IMG/VR virus record: IMGVR_UViG_3300020183_000075
Location: 1-62,906 of that record
Strand: one strand, 5' to 3'
Length of the DNA stretch: 62,906 bases
DNA from: a virus
Part shown: positions 33,301 to 41,871 of the stretch, piece after piece
Layout: every line of letters starts with the position of its first letter
Position numbering within the stretch: the first letter of the stretch is position 1
Made by a program: the position numbers and the translations under genes
The notes under the pieces: model-generated
The model's database searches: none
What the model was told of the DNA's origin: nothing
What the model saw: only the letters and a program-made list of their open reading frames with translations

Positions 33301-34398
33301 GTCTTCACAACCACCAGAATAACAGCAAGACCCTATTCCACCATAATCAACAGGTACATCAGAACCAAAAAATCTGTCAACGAAAGATGCATTATAGCTT
33401 GTTAAATCTCCAGATATTGGTGTTTCTATTCTGAGAATATTCATTCCAGAACCAAACGCATAATTTTGTATACCAGTTATTCCACCTTCAAATTTAACAT
33501 TTTGAGGAAAGTTCCAAACATCAGATCCTTCAATAAAAAACAACCAAGATCTCAGCTGATTATCTGCTCTCTTTCTTGAGAATGCTGTTATTCCAATTGG
33601 AGTTGTTAGTTTGAATACAGAAGATTTATCTAAATCTAGAACATATCCACCAGAATCTACCTTTTTGATACCATCGGTTATAGGAACAGAACCTGGTGTA
33701 AAGTTTCTGTTTAATCCATTTATATTTAAAAATGGAGTAGTAAAATCAGTAAATGATTTAATCTCAGATACAGTATTTACATCAGGATTAGCAGTTAATC
33801 CAAATTCTAAAACACCATAATTTAAATTAGACTTAAAACTAGAATTATTGTCTTCAAAAGATTGATTTTGTACTCTAATTCTAGAATTAGTAGCAGTATA
33901 ACTAGTATTCGTAAATGTTATAAATTCGTCTGCAGTAGTTCCAAACAAAACAGAACCGGAAGGAATATCATTTATAGTTAAGAGTATTTCTGTGCCGTCT
34001 GGGCTTAAAGATGTGGTGGTATATTGACCGTCACCACAAATACCACGCAAAACAAATGTCATTCCACCACTAACACCAACAAAAATGCTGTAATAATCAA
34101 AACCAAATGAAGCGCTCACACCTCTAGAATTAAAATAAGTTATACTTGGCCCAGTAAATCCTGTTATAGGACCGACAGTAATACCATTAGACAGATAAAA
34201 ATACACCCCAGCGGAAAGAGGACTGGTATTGGTTGTTACTTGCCTAATATAAACGCCTGTAGCCCCGGTGGGACCGGCAGTTATGCCTAAAAGCCCTATA
34301 CTTCCGATTTCTCCGGCGGGACCAGTGTTACCGGCTGGTCCAGTTAGAGCAAATCCTTCTCCGCCAATTGAACTAGATCCTATTTGTATAGATGGCAT
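30370..34398 (-). CDS. Giant Cys-rich fibre protein with collagen-like start
   Basis: 1342 residues. Residues 18-50 are collagen-like (LTGPAGNTGPAGEIGSIG, AGPTGATG). Beta-rich sequence follows. Two GxCC units lie at about 352-430 (GSCCYSGGC, GSCCIDGTC), and a long second half is rich in scattered Cys pairs (CRDCYTQD, FCQDCDGSVMMC). The C-terminal 250 residues look like repeated Ig-like or beta-sandwich modules with D-x-N strands. The ATG has no ribosome binding site but lies nine bases past a late promoter. Probably a long trimeric tail or head fibre. No homologue can be named. Confidence 0.7.
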   Translation of the reverse strand: MPSIQIGSSSIGGEGFALTGPAGNTGPAGEIGSIGLLGITAGPTGATGVYIRQVTTNTSPLSAGVYFYLSNGITVGPITGFTGPSITYFNSRGVSASFGFDYYSIFVGVSGGMTFVLRGICGDGQYTTTSLSPDGTEILLTINDIPSGSVLFGTTADEFITFTNTSYTATNSRIRVQNQSFEDNNSSFKSNLNYGVLEFGLTANPDVNTVSEIKSFTDFTTPFLNINGLNRNFTPGSVPITDGIKKVDSGGYVLDLDKSSVFKLTTPIGITAFSRKRADNQLRSWLFFIEGSDVWNFPQNVKFEGGITGIQNYAFGSGMNILRIETPISGDLTSYNASFVDRFFGSDVPVDYGGIGSCCYSGGCEDYVTREFCEDVRAGVFNALISCENSCRVGSCCIDGTCHNIVSETVCSAAGGVWNTQSCDLRGPCNLYYILETVQPSVITDNVIPDNSVSVGNPGTVAIFRAKTNDSNVVIKQQRVYTDSATGFQIGFFFTRDISGNYDNLSGEYTLTNPTGTSGLTFALQFDNNSDNIGPDTIYEAANFVIQMKDSSGVVKTSLTYKMKPRYISSCAGRPNSKLIKSEWLAKRYCRDCYTQDTNTGVNYFYPVQSQYGSCDFCVDLQKVGSDYVVTPVCITTSDVEDNNDCRITKENDLSADPTVAVTCKHSEWNIGSGVNNCEGSCNNLLDILMNDGSFQIGCKGVSLAGQEDYPYWHNVSFENVSGLYGDLVSAGVTSEIDQRNIITNITNFIQNSNNITNEKAVLFTAENENAGVTFITPAELATCCPAKDDNKINDTVLQFSEPGSDVRYFVIYTSYSNSGICEGSFADPKQAGVCRVRTFERTKYALVFKTYCIPGTSLIDVTKQNCLVDIINTTNVSYGCSVSANKRCVPSGCKYDRDPRYSIDSIREIKLSDTEPIPGSTDRKLILDRITEQILECGSLNTIYSWDLKDTLNWYSTEQEYLTVKAQLNQIFWYPMFCQDCDGSVMMCTNKECTSVCFGENGSPFKPNTGAGANIDCSISPSPTQYRVITIERADDGSGNTVLTPRIYGDVPAVEKTNEYFYYMNGQPSDPSDPTSLTMRACDGEDRTRFKIEKAISGTPIILPTASLQSNEFVVYYTDGEDIPFYNWSADGCSSTVRNAPIRIVKKYKDPNSKIPEIDFSTNIITDYQLGYFSATVTTDCNGSNPQCVPVTDNGFEYYIAGTNFKLDAYQVNYWYEYDGFIINWSTEPTSSFNDGAGVHTIVSTDNPLIFFNKVPTTGYSNTTNVNIYATVIFSLIDTVDGSFRTVEKTKLVSVPRTPISLTLPSPRVNKYKLITDENGNNQCVLMDCSTTTDCNTLPDC
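33108..33345 (-). repeat. GxCC Cys-rich repeats, copy set 3
   Basis: Two tandem units starting GSCCYSGGC and GSCCIDGTC, each followed by a Cys about nine residues later, an aromatic [FW] and closing Cys residues. They have the same spacing as units in the two upstream genes. Confidence 0.75.
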
Positions 34399-34407
34399 GG
34401 TTATTGA

Positions 34408-34415
34408 TATTTATG
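34408..34415 (-). promoter_or_regulatory. Late promoter CATAAATA overlapping a stop codon
   Basis: The minus-strand octamer contains the TAA stop (34411-34413) of the gene at 34411-35508 and ends nine bases before the ATG of the 1342-residue fibre gene. No Shine-Dalgarno lies in the nine-base spacer. The overlap fits a dense genome but could also constrain both signals. Confidence 0.68.
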
Positions 34416-34670
34416 GTGTACAAGTGCTACCAGTACAAATAGCATTTCTAGTAAAAGTTCCACCTAAACGTTTACAATCAAAATTACTCAAATTAGCACA
34501 ATTTCCATTTGGAAAACAACATTTTCCTATATCTCTACAATTTCCAGTTCTTCGTTCTGCACAAGAAATAGGAGAGAATGTCCCATTAAGACTATTTTTA
34601 CACAATGTAGAATTAATATAATCTATACAACGAGGTCTACCATCACCATCACAATAACAACAAGAACCAT
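34411..34670 (-). repeat. GxCC Cys-rich repeats, copy set 2
   Basis: Two units at the extreme C-terminus of the 365-residue protein (GSCCYCDGDG and GKCCFPNGNC). Each has further Cys residues before an [FL]-x-G-x-F step, ending in C-x4-C. Confidence 0.75.
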
Positions 34671-35508
34671 ATTGTTGTGCACTGAATGGTGTATTCTGAT
34701 CCCATGTATAAGTATTTTCTGTTCTAAAAATTTTTCTAGGACCTGTTGTTCCGCCTATGGTCGTATTCTGTGAAAATATTGTTACTTGATTTGTTCTATC
34801 TAAAAATACAGAATCTTCATCGTATTGAGAATAAGCAATATCTGCGGTTGTGCCAGTAACAAAAGTGTTTATGGTATCTGTTGAACTATTGATATTTTTA
34901 TTTGTTGTTAGACTACTTTGGGCAAACTGAGATATTACTGCTTTTGTTATGTGTATTGTTGTTAGACCTACAGTGTTTTCTTCGTATTTAAATAATGATG
35001 CGGCAAAAGTTTCAGCAGTATTACCGGCACTTCTTAATGCTGCACCATAATCACCTAAAGCGTATCCGCCAGCTAAAGTTACACCAGATACGATAATATC
35101 ATTTCCAGAATACGATGCAGTTAAACCACCTAAGAATTTTACAGGTTTAAACGATGCAGTTAAACCAAATACTGGACCTTTAATTTCAAAACTGGTATTT
35201 AAAACTGTTCCTGTAGAACCAGAAACAGTATAATACTCGTCTTGATTAGTAGAAGTAAATTCACTAAAAGTATTTCCAGACAAACCATTTAAAAATATTT
35301 CTGAAGAATCTGTTAGGTATACAGTGACACCATCAGTATTGGTGTATAAAATAAATGATATACCTAAACCAGTTGCACCTGTTGCCCCCGTTAAACCATC
35401 CGGACCAGTACTACCTCTAGGGCCGGTACTTCCTGTAGGACCACGATATGCCGAAGTATCGACAAATAAATTATTTACTACAAATATACTAGTTCCTACT
35501 TGGGTCAT
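34411..35508 (-). CDS. Collagen-like fibre protein with C-terminal GxCC repeats
   Basis: 365 residues. An N-terminal hydrophobic, beta-type segment is followed by a collagen-like run at about 20-48 (GPTGSTGPRGSTGPDGLTG). Then comes a beta-rich shaft with GLTASFKPVKFLGGLTASYS, and at 280-365 two GxCC units (GSCCYCDGDG, GKCCFPNGNC). The gene begins as ATGA inside the end of the 937-residue adhesin. The arrangement suggests a trimeric fibre with a disulfide-stabilised tip. Function is inferred from composition and neighbours. Confidence 0.72.
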   Translation of the reverse strand: MTQVGTSIFVVNNLFVDTSAYRGPTGSTGPRGSTGPDGLTGATGATGLGISFILYTNTDGVTVYLTDSSEIFLNGLSGNTFSEFTSTNQDEYYTVSGSTGTVLNTSFEIKGPVFGLTASFKPVKFLGGLTASYSGNDIIVSGVTLAGGYALGDYGAALRSAGNTAETFAASLFKYEENTVGLTTIHITKAVISQFAQSSLTTNKNINSSTDTINTFVTGTTADIAYSQYDEDSVFLDRTNQVTIFSQNTTIGGTTGPRKIFRTENTYTWDQNTPFSAQQYGSCCYCDGDGRPRCIDYINSTLCKNSLNGTFSPISCAERRTGNCRDIGKCCFPNGNCANLSNFDCKRLGGTFTRNAICTGSTCTP

Positions 35509-38318
35509 ATTAGTTCTATATTAACTGTGTTTATATTTCTTTGATTAGTTTTAGTTTGTGGTATTGACGGTATTAACCATAAGTATCTATTTTCTGGTAT
35601 CTTGCCATCGCACCGTATCATGCGTATAGGTCTAACTTTGTATGTGTTTGTTCGTTTTGCTTTCAGTACTTGATAATTATTTCCGTTAATATCCATACTG
35701 AAAGCTATTGCACGAGAACCGGGTCTTGGTTTAATTCCTTCATAGTATACTCCTTCTCCGTTTTCATAATCAAAAGTTCCAGTCGAAGACCAATAAGTTC
35801 CGTTTAGTCCTTCACCACCGGCAACAAGCATCAAGTGAGTATTGATATTAAATCCTTGAAGATTGGATGTACTTGCAGCTATGAATCCTAATTCATCATG
35901 GCTTGGTAAATACCATCCAGAAATATTTCCAACATTTCCTGTTATGCCTTGTGTGCTTGATGTTATTCCATCTGATATTGATCTGGTAATTTTAAATGCA
36001 TTGATTGCAGAAAAATCAAAATCCGACCATTTAAAAATATTATCTAAACTTGTTCGTTTTGTATACGCATTGTTTGCATACAATGAACGCATTGTGTTGT
36101 ACAATCCCCAAGACTGATGCCAAACACCATGCATACCGTAAACAGATTTAGCAAAAACTCTGTTTACTCCTTGAATACCGTATTGGGTGCTGGCAGAACA
36201 TGTTGGAAATGTTTTTAACAAAAGATTGTTATCTAGACCTGTAAATCCACTAGTAAGTCCTCCAGTAACTCCAATCGACCAATATCCTTCACTGTGTTTT
36301 AGATGCGTATTGGCATAATATGTTGGTATAGAACTAGTATTTGATGTGTCTAGATCTAAAACAAAATCCGAGTAGTTTCCACCAGCATCTGTAATTGGTC
36401 CCCAAGAAGAACCGGTGATGCCCCAAGAAAATGAATTAATTTCATCCAGTTTTATGTCTCTGGGATATATTATTATGATGTATGCTTCATTATCAAATCC
36501 ACAATCTTTTGTTATACCATATGCTGTATGATCTAAGAATGAAGTGTACAGCTTACAATCATAAATCGTTGTTCCATCTATTTTTGATATATCTGATGGA
36601 TTAAATAGTTCACTAGCTCCTAATATTTTAGTTTTTCCTGGCTCGTATTTACCAACAATAATACCACCTGCATATTCTTGGCCACTTCTTAACGGAACAC
36701 CATTAATATAACCAATACAAGAAATTTTTTCTGGACATTCAAATTCATTACAACTTCTACCCATTCCTAGATAATAACCGTTTCTGGCTAAACATTCTAC
36801 TCCAGACAAAGTAGAACACTCGGTATCAATACAGCACGGACCGGTTCCGGTAGAACACACAGAAGTTCCTGTTGTAGAATCAATACAAACAGAACCACGG
36901 CCCTGATAAAATCCAGATATAGAAAAACATTCTTGTTCAGAAAGTTCAGAACATCCGCCTATACCATCACAACATGCACCCAGATTATTAGATACTGTTG
37001 TGCAGTTTGTAGTTTCGCATTTTGTTCCATTTCCAGCAAAAGAGCTGAAAGAAATTCCTATACATTGAGATGATGTTAAACTAAAACAATTAATTCCTAG
37101 TTCACCGGGAAAGTTTACACAACAAGCACCGGGTTTATTACAAATAGAATCGTAAGTGTTTCCACATGTCGTGCCTACTCCATGGAAATATCCCCTACAG
37201 TTTACTGCGGTTGTTTCTGAACAACTTCCATCTGCTTTACAACAAGCACCAGATATAGAAAATGAATTTAATCCTAACATTTCTGGTAGTCCTGCCATTT
37301 CAGTGAATGTGCACAGCGGTTTAAACATTCCATCACCTTCGCACAAACCATCACTTAAATGTTTGGCTGTAGCATACCAAACTCCTTGCAGTCCAAAGAA
37401 AGATACTCGCAAATCACAAGTAGCACCATTCACAGAAAAACATGGTGGTGAATTTAAAGGCCATTTAATCTGACTTGCCGATGTAAATCTGTTGGCCAGT
37501 ATTGATGGATTTTTTGCATTTCTTAGATACATTTCAAATCCATAAGCTTTGCCATCACTAGGACATGCAGCTATGTTGATACTTGCAGTATTTCCTGTAA
37601 AATCACCAACAAATATTTTAGAAGTAGAACCATACATTAATTCATCATATTCGCTGATAAAAGGACTAACATTACATGTTATACCAGTACCAGATATAAT
37701 ACAATCGACAGCTCCAGTAGAGCCAGTCCAACCCATTCCTCTAACTCGCTCAAATATATTAGCATTAACAAAATCTACACCATAAAAAGACCCACCACTA
37801 GAAGTTATGCCCACAGCACCTGCTACTCTTCTTAGTTTACCGTCTTTAAATTTTAAAAGATACGATTCTGTGAATGATGTGTTAGGAACAAGAGTGACTC
37901 CAGCTCCTGCTATAGAAGATAAATTAACAGTTATCAGATCTGAACCAGAAGATACAATTAAATTGTTTCCTGTGTTATTTTGTATTTTTATAGGTCGTAA
38001 TATTAATTCATCGGTTCCAGTAACAGCATAACCCATAGAGATGCCGGATCCCATATTTAAAAAATCAACAACATAAGTAAAACCACCGGTTTGTCCTACA
38101 ACCACATTTGAGGTGGAATAAGTTGTACCATCAGAAAAAGCAGTAACAATATAACGATCAATTAGAGTTATACCGATAACGTTAGGACCAGTATTTCCTG
38201 TGAGCCCTAAACCATCGGGTCCAGTATTTCCAGCAGGTCCAGTATTTCCTGTAACGCCAATAGTGATGCTGGCGTTTCCTAATTGCTTTATAGAACTGTA
38301 ACCTACAATGTTTCTCAT
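35505..38318 (-). CDS. Multidomain adhesin: collagen-like, four GxCC repeats, Lcl/DUF1566 end
   Basis: 937 residues. Residues 21-45 are collagen-like (GVTGNTGPAGNTGPDG). A beta-rich region follows to about 350. Four GxCC units lie at about 357-393, 397-439, 447-488 and 493-528. The last 400 residues form one or two Lcl/DUF1566-like domains: SGQEYAGGIIVGKY, GWYLPSHDELGFIA, TYWSSTGTF and a closing YKVRPIRMIRC. Lcl domains occur in bacterial collagen-like adhesins and bind sugars, so I predict host-receptor binding. The start overlaps the previous stop as TAATG. Which virion part carries it is unknown. Confidence 0.78.
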   Translation of the reverse strand: MRNIVGYSSIKQLGNASITIGVTGNTGPAGNTGPDGLGLTGNTGPNVIGITLIDRYIVTAFSDGTTYSTSNVVVGQTGGFTYVVDFLNMGSGISMGYAVTGTDELILRPIKIQNNTGNNLIVSSGSDLITVNLSSIAGAGVTLVPNTSFTESYLLKFKDGKLRRVAGAVGITSSGGSFYGVDFVNANIFERVRGMGWTGSTGAVDCIISGTGITCNVSPFISEYDELMYGSTSKIFVGDFTGNTASINIAACPSDGKAYGFEMYLRNAKNPSILANRFTSASQIKWPLNSPPCFSVNGATCDLRVSFFGLQGVWYATAKHLSDGLCEGDGMFKPLCTFTEMAGLPEMLGLNSFSISGACCKADGSCSETTAVNCRGYFHGVGTTCGNTYDSICNKPGACCVNFPGELGINCFSLTSSQCIGISFSSFAGNGTKCETTNCTTVSNNLGACCDGIGGCSELSEQECFSISGFYQGRGSVCIDSTTGTSVCSTGTGPCCIDTECSTLSGVECLARNGYYLGMGRSCNEFECPEKISCIGYINGVPLRSGQEYAGGIIVGKYEPGKTKILGASELFNPSDISKIDGTTIYDCKLYTSFLDHTAYGITKDCGFDNEAYIIIIYPRDIKLDEINSFSWGITGSSWGPITDAGGNYSDFVLDLDTSNTSSIPTYYANTHLKHSEGYWSIGVTGGLTSGFTGLDNNLLLKTFPTCSASTQYGIQGVNRVFAKSVYGMHGVWHQSWGLYNTMRSLYANNAYTKRTSLDNIFKWSDFDFSAINAFKITRSISDGITSSTQGITGNVGNISGWYLPSHDELGFIAASTSNLQGFNINTHLMLVAGGEGLNGTYWSSTGTFDYENGEGVYYEGIKPRPGSRAIAFSMDINGNNYQVLKAKRTNTYKVRPIRMIRCDGKIPENRYLWLIPSIPQTKTNQRNINTVNIELI
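36732..37250 (-). repeat. GxCC Cys-rich repeats, copy set 1 (four tandem units)
   Basis: Four protein-level repeats. The consensus is roughly G-x-C-C, 2-8 residues, G-x-C-x(5-8)-C, an aromatic and G near the middle, then two closing Cys residues (GACCKADGSC, GACCVNFPGE, GACCDGIGGC, GPCCIDTEC starts). Copies differ at the DNA level, so they are old or under selection rather than a recent duplication. Confidence 0.85.
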
Positions 38319-39427
38319 TAGAATGCACTAACTCTGGCATTTAGTTGATTTATTTTTGTTTCTAGTTCTGCTAGCTTTGCACCAACATCAACAGAATTAA
38401 CTGTTAGACTGGTTTCCGCTGTTAACTGATTTATTGTTAACTCGCTTGGAATAGAAATTGAGTTGGCATCTTGGCGTAATTTTAGATACGGTACTAATGT
38501 TTCTCCGTCTTGTGTTGCGTTTGTTATAACTTTAGGAACAAAGAAAGAGCTCACCACAGAACCAGATATACCAAATCCGGTTCTACCAATGTACAAAGTT
38601 TTTGTTACATCGTATAAAGCAGAACTTGCTGCTTTTTCTACTGTAACAGTTCCTGCTATATTTACTGCCGTAACGGTTCCTACTAAAGTTTTAACATTAT
38701 TTATTAGTTGATACGCTTGTTGCCCAATCAAACCAGTGGTTATAGTGCCAGTAGTTACCGTTACTAGTTCTTCATACGGTCCGTATTCTGTGGTGTATAT
38801 AGAATATATGTTGGGATATTGACTGGCAGAAAGTGTTTGATCTTCTGAAAGATCTAACCAGTATCTGTTATCCAACCCTGGTTGTCCTATAATGAATCCA
38901 CCGTCTGGAGGAGCAGGAAATCCTCCTTCAGGAACGGGAGCACTACCAGTTTTATAACCAATATAATTAGTGACAACACCGTTAAATAGTCCGTGCGGTG
39001 CTATTTGAACAACAGGTTTTACAATTTTAACTCCATCGGTTAAATCTATACTTCCGGTTAAACCACCAGCAACCTGATCGTCTAGAAAGAGCACATCGAT
39101 TCCACCATCAGAGCCATCTACTATTGTATTTAAACGTTCAGCCGGATATTTAATAGAACCGTAAACAACAACATCATACGGAGGAACTTTTCCTGCTTCT
39201 ATAACTCCTAAAACTTCGGCGTTTACTTCTGTGTCTGCCTGAGATTTTTTATATGAAAGATCCAACGGATCGTAACGAATAACATCTCCTGCAGTAAGAC
39301 CAGCTGCTAGTGTGTATCCTTCTCCAGACTTTAATGTGATAACAAGACGAGTCGTATCTTGTTGTAAAATTACGTGAGGTGCAAATACTCGTGTGTTTTG
39401 ATTGCTGGTAGATCTACAAGATGGCAT
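38318..39427 (-). CDS. Fibre protein with tail-collar-like segment and coiled-coil end
   Basis: 369 residues. The N-terminal 100 include AGDVIRYDPLDLSYKKS and VNAEVLGVIEAG, a module also present in the next upstream gene. Around 185-215, DNRYWLDLSEDQTLSASQYP then IYTTEYGPYEE resembles the phage tail-collar motif (W-x-x-x-x-G-x-x-L-x-x-x-x-Y-P with a later YG). The C-terminus SVDVGAKLAELETKINQLNA is a trimeric-type coiled coil. AAGGAT precedes the ATG. A short tail fibre or collar component is likely. Confidence 0.7.
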   Translation of the reverse strand: MPSCRSTSNQNTRVFAPHVILQQDTTRLVITLKSGEGYTLAAGLTAGDVIRYDPLDLSYKKSQADTEVNAEVLGVIEAGKVPPYDVVVYGSIKYPAERLNTIVDGSDGGIDVLFLDDQVAGGLTGSIDLTDGVKIVKPVVQIAPHGLFNGVVTNYIGYKTGSAPVPEGGFPAPPDGGFIIGQPGLDNRYWLDLSEDQTLSASQYPNIYSIYTTEYGPYEELVTVTTGTITTGLIGQQAYQLINNVKTLVGTVTAVNIAGTVTVEKAASSALYDVTKTLYIGRTGFGISGSVVSSFFVPKVITNATQDGETLVPYLKLRQDANSISIPSELTINQLTAETSLTVNSVDVGAKLAELETKINQLNARVSAF

Positions 39428-39441
39428 CTATGATATCCTTT

Positions 39442-41865
39442 TTATACTGTCTTAATCTTTATATCTGCATCTGCAACATAATGGAATTTAAGTGTATCTA
39501 AATGGGTTGCTCCATTATTAATTTTAATTTGCATGCCGTTTCGTGTTGTGTTTGGAACTGTGATATTTCCTGATGGTAACGATGTTCTTACCGTGCTGGT
39601 GTCCCATGGTAGATTTACGTGTATAGGACATCCTTCACATCTGGGGAAACGCATATCTGCTTTTTTGGTCGCGTTATATGCTTCATTAGGCTCGCCTGTT
39701 GGCGAATACAGCACCACAGATGGTGTATCCACCATTTCCACGGGGAATTTAACATCATACACGTCTTGAGATAGCAAATTACCCAGCGTTACGTATTCTT
39801 CGTTTAATCTGCTAGTTCCTGTAAATCCGGTAGATTGATCCCAATCGTATGTTCGTAAATAATACGGACTGCATCTTTCTAACTCTTTTTCTGGCAGTTC
39901 GTAAACATAATCTGCAATATCCGAACCCAGTTCAACCTTTACTTGAGCTATGGATAAAGTCACACCACCAGAAGGGAATTCAAATCCTAGACCATACCAG
40001 CCTTCTTCACCATTTCCTACAACACCCTGAGCAGCAGTTGTAAATGTATACGAATACCTATTCCAAGCTGTTCCTAATTCAATTCCTGATGTGATTGTAG
40101 TTCTACCTGCAACTGCGTCAGACGCTTCATTTGATGTTAGATATTCGTCTACTATTTCTGGATATTGATTGTATATCAGATCCATCGTGGCACCACAAAT
40201 GCCTGCATATGCCCAGAATGTTACTGTAGCTTGTTGTCCTTGCAATAGACGAGCACCGCGTTGAATATTTTCTAAACGGGGTCTGTAATTTAGACCGGTG
40301 GTACTAGTATACGATTGTTTGGTTTCAATCCAATATCTGGGAGACCCTGGAACAGAGATTTGTGATGCATCAAACGAGTGTCTTTCTATGGTTGCAGTCA
40401 GTCCTGTTATATTTCCAATACTATCGGTAATGTAAAACCAACGATCCGCAATAGGCGTATTAAACGCAGATAGTCCTGCCAGGGTTACACCGTTCAGACC
40501 ATTAAAACCACGTTGCCAGATTGTGAACGATCCGTTTGGCAGGAGATTATCGTATTCCAAACTTCCAGTAATTCCATTACTATTAGTTGAAACAAGAAAA
40601 CTGGAATTTCCACTAGTTAGCTTTACGCCTAAACTTCTTGCTTGTGATAATAGAGTATATTTTAATGTTTGATCGACATCACTAAAGGGAATAAGTTTTA
40701 CAATTCCGTTATTAAAATTGCCATATTTTAATGGCCTAAGAGCAAAATATCCATCAACATCAGAAGCCCAACCAAAAACACCCCCATCATATGTTACACT
40801 GCCATTTTCACCTATAAATGAATATGCTATTGTATCTAATTCTGATTTTTTAACATTAAAACTTCCACCAGGTAAAGTAATTTCTAGAGTAAGAATACTA
40901 CCATCATCTATTAAAATTTGAGAAATTACTCCTAACAATGATAATTCACTGTTCAAATTTGATACTCCATCACCAGAAGAAAAAACTGCAACGGTAGGTA
41001 TATTGTTTTCTATAGTTTCACCATAAAGTTTACCAACTAATTTAGATACAGTATTTAGTAAGTTAGCTGTCCAACCAAAGTCATCTAGAGGACCTTTATA
41101 GTATACAGGATCTCCTTTTTTAACTGGATAAAAATATCCAGCAGGTGTTGTGGGATCCGCCGACATGGAATAATCTACTCTAATAATAATTTTATTGTCT
41201 AACTCTGCAGTTATACCGGCACTGATACCTTCTATCTGAATACCACGATACGGCAGAATAGCACCAGCAGAACCGGTAATACCTAAAAGTACAGGCTTTG
41301 ATACTGTTCCGTAGACTTGAGGTTCAAATGTGGTAATACCACCGGCAACGTCAGGATTCAAAAAGTACGCACAACCAACCGAAAGAGTGCCACCGGCAAC
41401 TCCTAGAAGATTGCTAATAGTACCAGCAAATGCGGTGTTATTGATCACACCAGAAGTTGCAACAGTGTCTGAGCTGGCATCAGAGCCTACAACTATACCT
41501 AAAACTTCTGCATTCTCTGGTGTGTTTGCACGTGAAAGAGTTAATCCGCTGTCTATAATACGCACCACGTTACCTATAGTAATACCTGCAGATTTAGGTG
41601 ATACCGCAACAGTAACTGTGTTTATAGACGGAACAGAGCTGAAAGACACAGTGTTTGTGAACGACACAGGACCGGTGAATGTTACAGGAGTGCCTACAGA
41701 CGATCCGTGTTTAATTGTAAATATGTTTCCACTGCTAGTCAGGCTTATACCATCACCAGGAAGTATGTTGTGAACGGTTATACCGTTTACTTCAGAAATA
41801 ATACTGTTTGTGGTGTTGAACCATGTTTGAAACGTATCACTGGAAGATAGTGGAGTAATTGCCAT
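39442..41865 (-). CDS. Tail fibre-like structural protein
   Basis: 807 residues. The N-terminus TPLSSSDTFQTWFNTTNSII is of a kind found at the baseplate-attachment end of marine T4-like fibre proteins. Residues 85-140 repeat the ITIGNVVRI ... AEVLGIVVGSD module shared with the next gene. From about 440 the protein has NLLPNGSFTIWQRG, a WFYITD step and ERHSFDASQI. This fits a C-terminal jelly-roll sugar-binding domain as in many phage fibres. No strong ribosome binding site is seen. Probably part of the long or short tail fibre; gp10 or gp12 equivalence is not shown. Confidence 0.7.
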   Translation of the reverse strand: MAITPLSSSDTFQTWFNTTNSIISEVNGITVHNILPGDGISLTSSGNIFTIKHGSSVGTPVTFTGPVSFTNTVSFSSVPSINTVTVAVSPKSAGITIGNVVRIIDSGLTLSRANTPENAEVLGIVVGSDASSDTVATSGVINNTAFAGTISNLLGVAGGTLSVGCAYFLNPDVAGGITTFEPQVYGTVSKPVLLGITGSAGAILPYRGIQIEGISAGITAELDNKIIIRVDYSMSADPTTPAGYFYPVKKGDPVYYKGPLDDFGWTANLLNTVSKLVGKLYGETIENNIPTVAVFSSGDGVSNLNSELSLLGVISQILIDDGSILTLEITLPGGSFNVKKSELDTIAYSFIGENGSVTYDGGVFGWASDVDGYFALRPLKYGNFNNGIVKLIPFSDVDQTLKYTLLSQARSLGVKLTSGNSSFLVSTNSNGITGSLEYDNLLPNGSFTIWQRGFNGLNGVTLAGLSAFNTPIADRWFYITDSIGNITGLTATIERHSFDASQISVPGSPRYWIETKQSYTSTTGLNYRPRLENIQRGARLLQGQQATVTFWAYAGICGATMDLIYNQYPEIVDEYLTSNEASDAVAGRTTITSGIELGTAWNRYSYTFTTAAQGVVGNGEEGWYGLGFEFPSGGVTLSIAQVKVELGSDIADYVYELPEKELERCSPYYLRTYDWDQSTGFTGTSRLNEEYVTLGNLLSQDVYDVKFPVEMVDTPSVVLYSPTGEPNEAYNATKKADMRFPRCEGCPIHVNLPWDTSTVRTSLPSGNITVPNTTRNGMQIKINNGATHLDTLKFHYVADADIKIKTV

Positions 41866-41871
41866 GGGTTA

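Noticed and set aside
36732-37250. Tandem repeats considered as a CRISPR array or DNA repeat
   Set aside because: The periodicity is only at protein level (GxCC units of varied length); there is no constant DNA repeat with unique spacers.
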